The notes: generated by a model not told the origin, from the letters alone. Shown: positions 1 through 12,236, numbered from the stretch's first letter. The stretch: DNA of 64,000 nucleotides from Ciona savignyi (GCA_000149265.1 CH003272.1:163784-227783); one strand, 5' to 3'. A program made the numbers and translations.

Positions 1-283
1 GCACAGTAAAAAACATATGGCGCCCAGTCGAGCGCAGTTATACACCTCATGCCCCCAGTCAAGCACAGTAATACACTTTATGCCCACAGTGGAGCCCAGT
101 AATACACCTTATGTCCACAGTCGAGCACAGTAATACACCTCATGCCCACAGTTAAGCACAGTAGTACACCTCATGCCCACAGTCGAGCACAGTAATATAT
201 TTCATGCTCACAGTCGAGCACAGTAACACACCTCATGCCCAGCCAAGAACAGTAGTACACCTCATTGCCCACAGTTAAGTCGC
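1..283. repeat. Minisatellite, unit about 39 bp
   Basis: About seven imperfect tandem units built around 'cccacagtcgagcacagtaa' followed by 'tacacctcatg'. It starts at or before the window edge. It lies in the intron after the third coding exon of the USP20/33-like gene. Confidence 0.85.
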
Positions 284-437
284 TGAAGCTACAGTGTGTG
301 GATAGTCAGACTTTACATGCAAGGCAAAGTGCATGACACTTACCATGCATTCCCCAACACGATTAAACCCTCCATTCCTTTCACATCCCATTTCTTTACA
401 CCCCCCAACCCCATCACACACCAACCCCGCAACTTAC

Positions 438-3400
438 CATCTGATCAGGATCCAAGTTCCCGATATTGACTTCAGCGTCGCAAGCGTAGCACCACGTGCG
501 GAACGACTTTAAGTTAATAGCCACCGGATGTCCCTGTTCGTTGCAGTGTGTAGTTCCATGATCATGGCGACTCTTCCCACATCCAGTGAAACTGCAGTTT
601 TCCTGGGAAATGAGGTGGTTTGGCCGGTTAGGATTTAGGATAGGATAGGATATTCATGCTTATCCCCGTGAATGGGACAACCAAGGGGGTTATCACACGG
701 GCAATCGTCATTACCTCGCGCCCATCGTCAGGTTACCGGAGCTATTGCAATGTGTTGTATATGATAGGCACGTTTCTTTAATTTGGTAGAACCCATTAAT
801 CCGCTGGGTTCAGTCAATGTCCGTAAAGTGCCTTGCCAAGGACACAACCGACTAGCTAGCGACCAGTTTCGCACCTGCAACTTTTTGATTGAAAGGCGAC
901 GCACTTAACCGCCAGGCTAACCGGTCAGACGAATTTGTGGGTTATTTATTTATTTTTATACATGGTAATCCTTTGGTAACTTAGAAGTAAAACTGGATAA
1001 AACCAGGACTTCATTTACTACGTTGAAGGATTTGTCCATGTTTATTGTACCATATTGAAGAATTTATTCACGGTTATCAGATAATTTGTAGAAAAAACAT
1101 TAAAGGATATATCCTTGGTAATTTGGAAATATTTATAGTTAGATAAGTTGTTAGGGAGATCAACATTGAATTTAGTTTTAGTTTTTTTTTTGTTTCCACG
1201 ATGAAAACATAAATCGGGACTATTAAACAAAAAAGGTTGGGAAAACGTGAAAAAACGGCAAAACGACAGTCGTTAGAACACGTCTAAAAACAAGGGATTA
1301 AATTATTAAAATTCGATAAAATTAGACGTGGCCCGCTAAACCCAACAATGATTTAAACACAGTTATTGTCAAATAACTCCAGAATTTATGCATGTGGTAT
1401 CGCTTGGATAACTCAAAGGGAAATTTATGTGTAAGAGTTATACACACTTTTTAAATTTTAGATAGATCTAGGTTTTCAAAATAAGCTCTCTTCCTATGAT
1501 AACGTTGCCTATAAATAGATTAGTCTGCAGTCTATATTAATGTTTACGCGGCAGCAATTTGAATTAATGATCTGTTTGATATGTGACACATCCTATCAAT
1601 AAGCTGCTTGTACAAACATTATTGTAGGGTTAATAAGGATAATATTGTGTAAATAGTGTTTTTTTAAAGAATATAAACAATATATCAGGGATGTAAAGTT
1701 TAATATTGGAATAGTTAGAAATTAGATTTTGGAAATAAGATTGTGCTATAATGCTTCGTGTTGTTAAGACTTAAGAGTTAACTGATTTGTAGTTAGTTTA
1801 CCAATAATAAAAGCAAGAAAATTTAACAGATTTTTGTAAGAAAACTACCACTCAATAAGCAATTACCTTGAAAAAGGAAGTGTACGACTTTATACTTGTT
1901 TTATATTACACAATTACATTATAAAAGTCTTAATATATTATATAGGCCTACTGTGTAATGTCCACAACTGCAGTTACAAGCAATATTTATACAAGTGGTT
2001 ATAGATTTTCATGTTATATTTACCTGGTAACTATCAAAATAATTGTTTGACCACTTTTAATCCATTAAGCAATGCACAATACTAGAATATAGTAGGAATA
2101 TAGAGGGGCATTAAAACACATACAAACATTTCTTCTCTTGCCATAATCGGGCTATTGCAGTGTGAAGAAGCCTATAGATTTTGTTCCTTTACTTTGCAGT
2201 CTAAGCTTTTTGTTTAACACCTAAGTTTTTCCCAATAATGCAATTTTAACCATCTAGCAAATGGTGTCAATCATACCACCTATCAGTTGGCCAGTATAGA
2301 AAGTACGGCAGCTGCACACTCGAGTTTTTTTTTATCTTGGACGTTTGCACACTGCGCACTCAAATATTTGATGCGTGCACACTCTTGGCGAAAAGTGACG
2401 TACTTTCCATACGGGTCGGTTGGTAGTCTGAATGAGCTGACCTGCTGAACCTCCCAATTCTGATATGTCTACACAGCACATACCTGTAAACATGCCCATA
2501 GGTTTGGACCCTCCCCTCCGCATATTTGGCATAAACTCTGAAAACAACAATGTTATATTTAGATAAATATAAATTAGTGTGGTGTATGGAGTTTTCGTAT
2601 CACCCTCTGTGCCATTTTCTTTAATTCTATTTATTTGTGACGTTGTTCTCTTTTTAGTTTTCCGTTTTGTTGGCGCTTTGTGATTGGTTTATTTGGTTGA
2701 TTACGTGTTTTCCTTGTTTTTCCCATGTTGCCAATTTTGATGAGGGCAGTTAGAATACACGGTCAAGTAAAGAGGTTATCGAACCCTACCGAGTCGATTC
2801 GTTACATTAGCAAGAAAGATGTACCGGGTAGAGATTGTTGTTTTGTTTTCATATTAGATAAGCTTAGAAGCAGAATAGGAAACTTATGTATTTTTCTTAA
2901 GAGGTTTGGGAAACACATGGGGTGCTTTAACATGGGTAATCATTAAAATTACAATTTTTATTTTTGTTTCTTTCGCTGCAGCGTTTACCACCAACAATTT
3001 GAAAATACACGTCAAATATATACACATATATATATACCAAAACAAATATGGCGTTAACTGAAAATCCAACAATTGACAAAAAAATACTGTGGCAACTGGC
3101 AAAATACTACAGCAAATTAGATTTTTACCTATGTCCTAAAACTAATTTTAAGTCGAGAACTAACCGTAACTCTAACCCCATTTTTAAAACTAATTTTACT
3201 ATCTTCATTTTAGTGTGAAGTTTCCCTCCTTTTAGTTTTCTGTTATGGTTAAAATTGGGGCTTCTATTTGGTGTACTTTTCCAAGTTTCCATAGTTTTAG
3301 TAAGTAGTTTTCCTCCTTTTCTGTTACACCCCCTTATTTTTTCCGTTAACTGTTGTGCAGTTTACTTCCTGGTAAATAAGACATGATGTCCATACCTCTG

Positions 3401-3470
3401 ATTTTGTAAGCAGGTATTGGTTGGATTTCCGCACTGCTGTCTTCAAATGTGGGCAACTTTCAGGTTCCAT
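438..3470 (-). CDS. USP33: USP20/USP33-like ubiquitin hydrolase, N-terminal UBP zinc-finger exons (partial)
   Basis: Three minus-strand coding exons, 3396-3470, 2484-2537 and 438-602, join in phase 0 to give the first 98 residues; the rest lies left of the window. Exon 1 starts MEPESCPHL, exon 2 carries CQICGGEGPNLWACLQ, and exon 3 carries ENCSFTGCG and FRTWCYACDAEV. This is the order of a UBP-type zinc finger, and the GPNLWACL and VGCG-like blocks are typical of vertebrate USP20 and USP33. Likely zinc ligands are C6, H8, C28, C31, C46, C51, H62, H68, C81 and C84. All junctions are GT-AG: GAG|GTATGG, CAG|GTATGT and ATG|GTAAG donors, TTTTCAG and TTTCCCAG acceptors. In this family the finger precedes the cysteine-protease domain of a deubiquitinase acting on receptors and signalling proteins. 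The catalytic part is not in the window, and USP20 versus USP33 cannot be decided because one ancestral gene may match both. Confidence 0.85.
638..930 (-). mobile_element. Family A tRNA-headed SINE, near full length
   Basis: Minus orientation, reading from the TATCC-rich tail at the left to the tRNA-like head at about 930. It lies 36 bp upstream of the zinc-finger exon of the USP-like gene, inside the intron. Confidence 0.85.
1172..1350. repeat. Dispersed repeat, family C
   Basis: Contains the blocks tttttgtttccacgatgaaa, aacggcaaaacgacagtcgt and attagacgtggc, which recur with variation near 8110, 19640, 37020, 40760, 43860 and 44800. No coding capacity and no clear TIRs seen. The surrounding 931-2300 is AT-rich intron with nothing else recognisable. 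Confidence 0.55.
3160..3310. repeat. Degenerate copy of family D element
   Basis: Shares 'aaccgtaactctaacccca' and 'tgaagtttccctccttttag' with the better copies at 5155-5375 and 37392-37612. It is in intron 1 of the USP-like gene. Confidence 0.5.
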
Positions 3471-4373
3471 TATAATATACAGGTCATAAAACGTCCATTT
3501 CACAAAAAAATAATCACTTCTAAAAAGTGAAAAATACAAGAAATATACACAAAATAAAACTTTTTTAATGTTTTTTCCTTTCCTGACAGTCTTATATACA
3601 TTTATACAACAAATTTCACTGTAATTTATTTTGCTAAACTTGTAATTTTAGTTTGCTAAACTGTAATTTCAAGAAAATCATCTCCGTTTCCACCACTGAG
3701 TCAGCAGAAAGTTTTATTTCGTTAGTCAGCACATTTTGCAAAATTACAAATCATTATCGCAATAATTATTAACCCTGACTTCATTTTTATCCAAAATGCA
3801 ATTAAAAAAGCTTCCTAAAAATATACAATTTAAATTCTGAAAGACAATTATGGATTTTACGTGTTTTTTCATATGGCGTGTAAAGCCTCGAATCTATGAT
3901 GTGCTACATGAGACAGTTTTTTGTTTAAAAATTGTTATAAGAATCGGTCGCGTTAACCATTCAGTTACAAAATTGTCTAGCAGCTTTTGTTTTGACATTT
4001 TCTACACAATGTTTGATGTTTGTGTAATAGGATCATGTTGGACCGATGAGTTTGATGAAATACCTAGTTCCTATGGTCGTGTTGATAATTATGTTTTTAT
4101 TAAAAACTCGCAGAAACATAGAAACAACGACAGTGTAACTGTAAAATTAAATGTAAAATTACTGCACGTAAAATTAGATGTTACTTTAATGGATGGATGT
4201 TGTTTTATTTTAACTTTTTATTAGGCGATTTATAAATTAAGATGTGTTTATTTTACTTTCCCTGTGTTAAATTATGCATTTTTGTAAAGGTTTTAGGTTT
4301 TATTAAGCGTTTGTTGTATAAGTTACAACATGAGTTGCATTGGTGGACTTTCTTGAACATGAAATATAAAATC
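3471..4373. promoter_or_regulatory. Divergent intergenic region between the USP20/33-like gene and PLPBP
   Basis: The two start codons lie back to back about 0.9 kb apart, so both promoters must sit here or share elements. No convincing TATA box was found. A family B SINE fragment is present at about 3938-3985. An open frame at 3850-4224 runs through it and has no recognisable domain, so I treat that frame as chance. Confidence 0.45.
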
Positions 4374-7300
4374 ATGCCTCAAGTTTTACCTGACATCGCT
4401 TCAAATCTTGCGGGAATTCGTCTCGGAATTAATCGTGCTACACAGAACAGACCTGAGGCAAGTTATAGTGAAGGTTTTAGTCCGAATAGCTTGCTCTGAA
4501 GGTTTGTAGGTTGGAAACTGGTTGTAAGCTGATCTGTTTGGTCCTTGTACAAGAAACATAGCAAACATCACCTAAACCCATTGAATTAATAGTTTCTTAT
4601 ACGTCTCTTACACAATACACTGCAATAGCTTTGGTAACTAGATTTGTGAGTTTGACTTATCAGATGGAATAGCTAACCCAATGGTGGGCATGAAGTATTC
4701 ATAAGGTATTTTGACGATTGCCTGTTTGATAACCTGTCTTGTAGTTTCCCGTTTACAAATATAAAACATAATTACCCAAGCCACTTCTTTCTGGAGGTAT
4801 GGGAATTATTGCAATGTCCAGTGTGAGGAGCCACCAAACCTAAGTGAAAAACAATAATGTGCAAACAAAATTAAAACCAAACAATATGAAATAAGAAGTG
4901 AAATATAAAACCCAAACAAAATTAATAAGATACCAGCAATTAACATCCGATATTTCCATTACAGCATCTACCACAGCGAGACCCAGTGTTAATCGCAGTG
5001 AGCAAAACGAAGCCGTTGAGTTTGATCCGAGAGGCTTACGATGCTGGGCAACGACATTTTGGTGAGAATTACTTGAAAGAACTCATCCTCAAATCTAATA
5101 GTCCCGATGTAAGTTGATTTGATCGAAACCAGTTGCCGTTAGCTGTGAAATTGAGGGGAAACGCTAAGGAGGGAAAGGGGGAAACTGCTCACTAAAATTA
5201 CTAAAACTAATTTAAACCCTGTCCTAATCACTAATCTCAACCCCAGAACTAACCCTAACTCCAACGTCATGTTTAAAACTAACTCAATAACCCTAATCTT
5301 TATTTTGCTGTGCAGTTTCCCTCCCTTTCACTTTTCTGCTTTCCATCCTTTTAGTTTTCCCTTTAATTGCCTATCTAATTGTAATGTATGTATACAACAC
5401 ACTGTAATATCTTAAGTGGCCATGCGGTAATCATACAAATGGCTGTTACTGTGTGTCTTCTTAATTACTTTGATATCTATTTTCTGTTAATAAAATTTGA
5501 AACTGTTTAATCTTGTTTTTTGGGTCACCTGGTTTAATGATACTCCTGTTATTTGTTAGATTTTATTATTTAAATGTTATACTGGTATGATTGAGTGTAG
5601 GAAAATATTTACATTGAAGTGTAGGAAAATATTTTAGTTAATGTTTTTTATCACTATGCACCAACCCAAGTAAAATTAGGTGTATGGAACTTTAAGAGTG
5701 TGCTGAATTCAATAGACATATGGCATATCGATAAATAGAATTTGTTAAGAATTTTAACTAAATTAGGCTTTATGGAACCCATATCCATTGCATGTCTTTT
5801 TTAAGTGCGAAAACTAAGCAAGCAGCTAGTTAACCTTAGCCTACCCACTAACCGACTAAGTATCTTACCGATTTATAGGTGTTCTAATTTGTTACTCTAC
5901 ATTTTTTAAATATTTTTGTGGAGAATTAGTGCTTCACCTTTCAGTCGAAGGGTTGCAGGTTTAGATTAATCATACACAACACACTGCAATGGCTCCGGTA
6001 ACCCGACGCCGGGCACCAGGTAATCTGACACTTGTGTGGTAACCTCCTTGGTTTTCCCATTTATAGTAATAAACATAAATATAGTACCAGTACGGTTGTG
6101 TGGCCGAATGGTTAACACTAGACACTACTGATACATATACCGACTCTTATACAAAAAAACGGTTGTGGTAATGAGCCTATCATGGGTTCGAAACTTAGCA
6201 CTGTAAAAAAAATAAATAAAAAATAAACATGAATATCCAATCCTTTCGAAACTTGGCATGGTGAAAAAAAATAACTATGAATATTCAATCATATCTTATG
6301 TAATATGACCAAACTAACACCATTCCCACCAGATGGCTGAACTCTGTCCTGATATAAAGTGGCATTACATCGGAAGCTTCCAGAAGAAGATGGCAAGCAT
6401 GCTTATGAGGGTGTCGAACCTCTACATGCTGGAAACCCTGAGTGGCTCGATAGAAGCTGACGCTGTCAACTCGCGGTGGAAAGCTCCGGAACCTCTCAAA
6501 GTCCTCGTGCAAGTGAATACAAGTGGAGAGGAGTGTAAGTTGGTTTGGAATGATTATAGGGATAGAATATTCATGTTTATCCCTGTGAATTGGAAAACCA
6601 AGGGGTTAACAGACAGGCAGATCTGATCGTCAGATCACCTCTCGCCCAGTGTCGGGTTACCGGAGCTATTGCAGTTTGTTGTGTATGATGCACATCGCAC
6701 ATGTTCCTTTAATTTGTTAGAACCTATTGATGTTTGGAATGCTTGGTTGGGGATGGGTGGCTTAGTACTGGTGGTATGACATAACAAGTATCTCTTTTAT
6801 GTAGTGCCTAAAGAAGTATGTCATTTCATGTAAATCCTTAACACTTCGGCTTATTTAATGTATGAACAAGTCCAATATATTATTATACATACACAAGTCA
6901 GTCAATTTACTAAAAAAACAGGTCAGTCATTAAACAAGTTGTCTTTCAATGTAATGCCTAAACAAGTCAATCATATCATGTAATACATAATTGCCTAAAT
7001 AAGTCGTTTTGTTCATTTAAAGCACCCTAACAACAGTCAGTTTATATTATGCTGAAGTCATATTAAAATTTCTATATTCTCAGGCAAAAGTGGAATAAAG
7101 CCTGAAGAGTGCAGTGCCCTCGTTAAACACATTAATACCAACTGCCCCAAGTTAAAACTGGCTGGACTGATGACCATAGGGGCACCAGGGCATGACTATA
7201 CCTCCGGACCTAACCCCGATTTCCAACTACTGTTCGATTGCCGGAAAAACGTCTGTTCGGAATTAGGGTTGAATGAAAGTGATTTGGAGTTGAGTATGGG

Positions 7301-8091
7301 CATGTCCTGTGACTATGAACAAGCGGTGAGTGTTTGTTTGGATATTAGGTTATTTATGTTTATCCTCGTGAATGGGAAAACGCAATTGGCGTTCTCACAC
7401 AGGCAACTGTCATCACCTTACTCACTAGAGTTACCAAAAATATTGCATTCGGCAGATAACTTCACAACTACGTAATGAAACGTTCTAAACTGAGTGATTG
7501 TCAGATCACCTCCCGACCACTGTCGGGTTACCGGACCTATTGCAGTGTGTTGTGTATGATTCACACTTTTCTTTAATTTAGTAGAACCCATATTCTATTA
7601 AGTCAGGACACTGTCCGCTAAATGCCTTTCCCAAGAACACAGCCGACTAGGTAGCAAACAGTTAACCTCTGGTTGTTTTGTACTCTAATCTGGTTCATTT
7701 TATCCGGCCGGTTAGTGTGGTGGTTTAGTGTGACACCTTTTATCTGAAAGGTGGTAGGTTCGATAATGGTCGGTTGTGACCTTTCGCAAGGCACTTAACG
7801 GACATTGCCTGAACTCAGCGGATAAATGGGATCCACCAAATTGAAGGAACATGTCTATCATACGCAACACACACAATAGCTCCGGTAACCCAACGGTGGG
7901 CTTGAGGTGATCTGACGATTGTCCGTGTATTGGCACCCTTGGTTTTCCCATTCACGGGGATAAACATAAATATCCTATCCTATTTAATCCACCCATATTT
8001 ACCACAGATTGGTGCAGGAAGCACGATGGTGCGAGTTGGGACCAATATATTTGGAGCGAGAGATTATAGTAAAAATGAAGAACCTTCTTGA
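4374..8091 (+). CDS. PLPBP: Pyridoxal phosphate homeostasis protein (PLPBP / YggS family), complete
   Basis: Five plus-strand exons, 4374-4457, 4965-5108, 6333-6534, 7084-7325 and 8008-8091, give 251 residues (human about 275). The fold is the PLP-binding TIM barrel of alanine racemase type without racemase activity; the family keeps cellular PLP levels safe. Visible family motifs are LIAVSKTKP with the PLP lysine at about residue 42, [49 protein letters not shown] and [14 protein letters not shown] near the C terminus. Phases agree at every junction. Exon 1 ends at GAG followed by GCAAGT, a GC-AG intron. An in-frame ATG five codons upstream (4359) is an alternative start. The exon 3 donor is followed within 25 bp by a truncated SINE, and further SINEs lie in intron 4. 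A possible AATAAA is at 8192. Confidence 0.93.
5155..5375. mobile_element. Family D MITE with long terminal inverted repeats
   Basis: The left end (ggaaacgctaaggagggaaa) and the right end (tttccatccttttagttttc) are imperfect inverted repeats of about 45 bp. The core contains runs like 'aaccccagaactaaccctaa'. It lies in intron 2 of PLPBP. Confidence 0.65.
6093..6230 (+). mobile_element. Family B short tRNA-like SINE (reference copy)
   Basis: About 110 bp. An A-box-like tgtggccgaatggttaac is followed 70-80 bp later by a B-box-like gggttcgaaactt, ending in an A-rich tail (taaaaaaaataaataaaa). This is the layout of a tRNA-derived retroposon. It lies in intron 2 of PLPBP. Confidence 0.75.
6559..6727 (-). 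mobile_element. Family A SINE, 5'-truncated
   Basis: Only the tail half is present; the tRNA-like head is missing. It starts 25 bp after the PLPBP exon 3 donor. Confidence 0.75.
7338..7670 (-). mobile_element. Family A SINE, internally rearranged
   Basis: Begins 13 bp after the exon 4 donor of PLPBP. The segment 'caatcgtcagatcacctc' appears twice in diverged form, around 7400-7420 and 7497-7510, so part of the body is duplicated. Confidence 0.65.
7703..7984 (+). mobile_element. Family A SINE, full length
   Basis: Head tccggccggttagtgtggtg, tail ending tatcctatcc. It faces the preceding copy head to head about 30 bp away, so the two could form a long hairpin in the PLPBP pre-mRNA. Confidence 0.85.
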
Positions 8092-8109
8092 AACTTAAGC
8101 GTTTATTTT

Positions 8110-8230
8110 GAGAGATCAAATTACGACACAGAAACAGGAAAAGACCGCAAAACGAACAGCCATTTCACGTCATTAAAAAAGGATATTATTTAATAAATAT
8201 AGCAGATAATATTGAGCAACTGAAATTTAA
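8110..8230. repeat. Family C repeat, degenerate
   Basis: Contains ggaaaagaccgcaaaacgaa and the following tataaatagcag-like segment. It begins about 20 bp after the PLPBP stop codon and supplies the only AATAAA near the gene end. Confidence 0.5.
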
Positions 8231-8518
8231 TTACGACCAAAACAATATAGGCATTTGAGCATTTTTTATTTACTTTCTTTATAAAACCCCGGCTTATAAA
8301 TTGTAGCTTTGTGATTTTCTACATAACTTGTCCAGTCTTTATTTAAGACATAATTGTATTAACGATTGCATGGTAAATTGCATTTGTATTTAGTTAATGC
8401 TTGGTTAATATAAGAACAGTATGAACGTTGAATCTGAATTTTTGCAGAGGAATTTGCCAGAATAAACTTTTTTATTTTAAATCTGACTAGAACTTTCTTT
8501 AAAATTTGGCATGAAGTG

Positions 8519-8810
8519 TGGATAGGATAGAATATTCATGTTTATCTCCATGAATGAGAAAACCAAGGGGTTTAACACACGGGCAATCGTCAGATTACCT
8601 CGCACCCACCGTCGGCTTACCCCAGCTATAGCAGTATGTTGTGTATGATTCACACGTTTCTTCAATTTAGTAGAACCCATTAATCCGCTGGGCTTAGGAA
8701 ATATTCGTAAAGTGCCTTGCCCAAAGACACAACTGACTAGCCAGCGGCCAGTTTCGAAACTGTAACCCTTCGGCTGAAAAGCGACGCACTTAAAAACTAG
8801 TCTAATATGT
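8519..8810 (-). mobile_element. Family A SINE, full length
   Basis: Complete from the ggatagaatattcatg tail to the gcgacgcacttaa head. Confidence 0.8.
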
Positions 8811-9029
8811 GCTTTACATTACGAGAAATCAGCTAATAGACCTCAGCGGTCGTAAATGCCCAAAACAGGCTACATGTTTGGTCTGTCTGGCAAAATAGCT
8901 CGCCGGATATGCCTGTCACGAGTATGACACTGAAAATAAACAAGTAAAATCAATCAATTTCTTTCTTCGATTGTGGGACTCCTAATTACAGCATGATGCT
9001 TTCAGTTAAAACATTTTCAACGACTAAAT

Positions 9030-9282
9030 GTTAAACAAAAAACCAAGAGGTTTAACACACGGGCAATCGTCGTATCAGCCAACCGTCGGGTTAACGGAAA
9101 TAATGCAGTGTGATGTGTATGATTAAGACGTCCATTTAATTTGGTAGAACCCATTATTGCACTGAGTTCAGAAAATGTCCGTTGAATGCCGGTGGACAAA
9201 ACTAATTAACTAGCGACCTGTTTTGAATCTACAACCCTTCGACTAAAAGGCAACGCACTGCCACCGAGCCAATTAGTCGGAC
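9030..9282 (-). mobile_element. Family A SINE lacking its tail
   Basis: The TATCC-rich end is absent; the homology starts at about aaaccaagaggtttaac and runs through the head. Confidence 0.75.
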
Positions 9283-9477
9283 TGTACCGGTAAAGCTGAC
9301 TCTCCACCAAAAGACCATAACAAGATCTCCTTTAACGATTGTAATTGAGAACATTATGTAATTGAGGCTCGAACGGCAAATATTATGCATTTATTCAATT
9401 GAATTACCGCGACCATCACGCCACCTGAACAAAATAAAACACAACTTACAATAAAAGTGATTTGTAATATGTTTTAG

Positions 9478-9560
9478 GATATGATAAGATATTCCTGTTT
9501 AAACCTCGTGAATGATAAAACACAAGGCGCGTTATCATTCGGGCATTCGTGAGATTACCT
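9478..9560 (-). mobile_element. Family A SINE fragment
   Basis: Tail portion only. It is followed by a family D fragment (9590-9715) and then by another family A copy. Confidence 0.6.
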
Positions 9561-9720
9561 CGCAAATATGTAAAAGAGCGGGGTAACACTGAAATGAGGG
9601 AAGGTGGGAAAGACTAAAACTATGGAAAATAATTCTAACCCTGCCATAAACACAAATCTCACCATCACAACTAACCCGAGCTCTTTCAATGATATTTTCT
9701 TAATATTGGTTTTTAGATTA

Positions 9721-9990
9721 TGATAGGATAGGATATTCGTGTGTATCCCCGTAATGGGAAAACCAAGAGGTTAACACACATGCAATCGTCAGATCACCTC
9801 GCGCCCACTGTCGGGTTACCGGAGGTATTGCAGTGTATAATAGACATGTTCCTTCAATTTGGCAGAACCCAATATTTTGCTGGGTTCAGGCAATGTCCGT
9901 TAAGTGCCTTGCCCAATGACACAACCAACTAGTCAGCGGCCAGTTTCGCACCTGCAACCTTTCGGTTGAAAGGCACTTAACCACATGAAT
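9721..9990 (-). mobile_element. Family A SINE, nearly full length
   Basis: Starts with tgataggataggatattcg; the head is shortened. Confidence 0.8.
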
Positions 9991-9999
9991 AATCTGTCT

Positions 10000-10700
10000 A
10001 ATTCCCCACATTGACAATGAATTGGAACCATTAAAGGATGCGTTCAACTAATTATTTTCCCTATCTCTCCAATGCAAACTGACCTCACAAAAACGACTGT
10101 CACTCAAAATCCTGACATAGGAAGTCTTAGATTTTTTCACAATTTAAAATTGAAGCTTGGATCTGCAACCTAAACTCAAAACCCTACAAAATTTTGTTTA
10201 AAAATTTTGAGCCCATACCCCTTCGTACATCGGCAACTTTTTTTCAACAAAACAGCTAGCAGATGAACATTCAACACCTTTATTTTACAAAGCACTGCTC
10301 CACGAATAAAAAACTTTACAGCTAAACGAGAACACCGGCGCGCAGCCTAGCACATGCTGCTTTCAACAAAACAAACATTGGGGAATCACCACCATTGTTA
10401 CTCAGCAAAACACTCGTTTAAAAACAATGACTCATGGAGGGTACCACTCGTCACATCCTGCCGTTCATAGAGGTCTTAATTGGTTATACGCCATCTAAAA
10501 CATGCCCATCTGCCGCGTAATGTTAAATTACAAGCATCTACAGTGTGCTTGCGCTTAAGGTAAGCTGTCACGCGCGTACATTAGTTCAGTTAGGCTATAT
10601 GACAAGTGTTATGCTAAGTTTCCATAAAAAATACGAAAATACAACGCTTCTGCAGGCGCTTCTGTTACTTATTCACCTCGAAACTGGCACATGATTGTAT
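10000..10700. other. Non-repetitive stretch, possible minus-strand transcript end
   Basis: More GC-balanced than its surroundings and free of the SINE families. On the minus strand a canonical AATAAA lies at about 10278. I found no spliced reading frame I trust here, so whether it is a 3' UTR is open. Confidence 0.2.
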
Positions 10701-10711
10701 ACAACGCATAT

Positions 10712-11195
10712 CAGGGTTGCCAGACGGAAAGTACGCTTTACGGCCAAACTGTTTTTGCTTTACGGCCAAAATTCGGCCAATTTGTATCAAGTGCAAAATA
10801 ACCTATTTAATTTAGCCAATTGGGCTATTTATCTCTTCTATTTGTTGAAAAATTGTATAATTTTGATTCCCTCCTGATTTGTCGAACCCGTTCATACACT
10901 ATATTGGAATACCTACCGTTATTATTTTATTTTAAAACGTCATAATCAGCTTTGTGATTTGGAAATGAGACAGTTGATATTAATTTATTTTCATATACTG
11001 TCTCTCTTTTTCCTTTATTTCTACTGTAGCGTAAAAATAATATGACAATTCGGCCAAAAATTTGACAGTATGCTTATACGGCCAAATTCGGCCAGATTTT
11101 TCCGCACGGCCAAACTATTTTTTTGGCGGCCGGGACGATTTTGGTAAGGCCAAATTTCTGAAATTTGGCCGTGAAAAGGCCAAATGGCAACCCTG
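10712..11195. mobile_element. hAT-like non-autonomous element with 8-bp target duplication
   Basis: Ends are cagggttgcca and tggcaaccctg, a perfect 11-bp inverted repeat. They are flanked by acgcatat at 10704-10711 and again at 11196-11203. Both ends are rich in 'acggccaaattcggcc' motifs. No transposase frame. Confidence 0.9.
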
Positions 11196-11599
11196 ACGCA
11201 TATAGGCACGAAATCTCAACAACGTCAATGACGTAATGCGGGAAATCCCCTAACATAGAATGAAATGCATATTTGCTCATAACTTTTTAACAAAAAAATA
11301 TTGGAATAAACTGATTTGATTTTTGAAATCAGCGTATTTTTTCCATTTATTAAGATATTCCTAGAATCGACTTCAGTTTCCCTTTAACATGTTCAGTATG
11401 CTTTGCGTTTATTATCATATACACATACAGTATGCTTTGAGTTGTATTAAAGCATATACACTACAGTAATCTTACTGTCTTTCTTATTGCATTTCCTCAG
11501 GGGTCTTTGTGAATGGTTCTTTAGAAAAGGGTTCTGAAATTAGGGTCATTTTCAATCGTTATGATAGCTTAGTGACCTATAGAGTAAGATGATCTATAC

Positions 11600-12200
11600 C
11601 AGTGGTTCCCAACCTTTTTCCCTTGGTGACCCCCTTAAAAATTTTCGAACATTCCGTGACCCACACTTATATTCTATCCTAAATGCAAAATTAGAAGGTT
11701 AGCACAAAAATGCTTTACTTGCATTTATTAACAAATCAGTGCGTTCGTTGACCTTGTAGATCTGCAGCTAAACGCATATGATGCTCCCCTTAACTATCTT
11801 TACCAATTCCAAGTCTTGACTGATTTCTGTTGTATAATATACTAGGCTACTTCCCTAATAAAGTTCCAATTTGCAGCTATTGTACGTTTACAGTCAAGTG
11901 GTAATAGTTTATGACATCACAGTGGACGATATGACATCACAGTGGACGCATACTGATGCAATAATATTGTGCTAATAAGCAATCCGAATGAAATGTCTCA
12001 ATGAAAAATTATGCACGGGATAGCACCATAGAGTACTAATATATATTAGTACTCTATGATAGCACATACTACGAGCGTACCGGTGCACCCAGTCCTATTG
12101 ACATTTACCTTTGTTCTTACATTAGTAACAGCTTCACGACCCCCTTTAACATGCTTTGCGATCCCTTTGGGGGTCGCGACCCCCAGGTTGGGAACCACTG
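11600..12200. mobile_element. hAT-like MITE with 8-bp target duplication, hosting a nested micro-element
   Basis: Ends are cagtggttcccaacct and aggttgggaaccactg, a perfect 16-bp inverted repeat. The flanks are atctatac at 11592-11599 and 12201-12208. The sub-terminal 'ggtgaccccctt' and 'gggggtcgcgacccc' resemble the common hAT MITE layout. A 31-bp palindromic insertion sits inside it at 12027-12057. Confidence 0.92.
12027..12057. mobile_element. Palindromic micro-insertion with 8-bp target duplication
   Basis: A perfect palindrome spans 12027-12058 (half-site catagagtactaatat). The octamer gatagcac occurs directly before it (12019-12026) and after it (12058-12065). The half-site matches the TIR of the element at 61598-61662 with one base missing. 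Confidence 0.75.
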
Positions 12201-12236
12201 ATCTATACTAAAGAAATGATGCGATTGCAATTATAG

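Noticed and set aside
3850..4224. Plus-strand open frame of 124 codons between the USP-like gene and PLPBP
   Set aside because: It runs through a SINE fragment, has no domain, signal or splice support, and lies in AT-rich DNA.
6093..6230. Could the family B units be functional tRNA genes?
   Set aside because: The A- and B-box-like parts are present, but the acceptor stem does not pair properly, copies diverge and end in A-rich tails, which fits retroposons.
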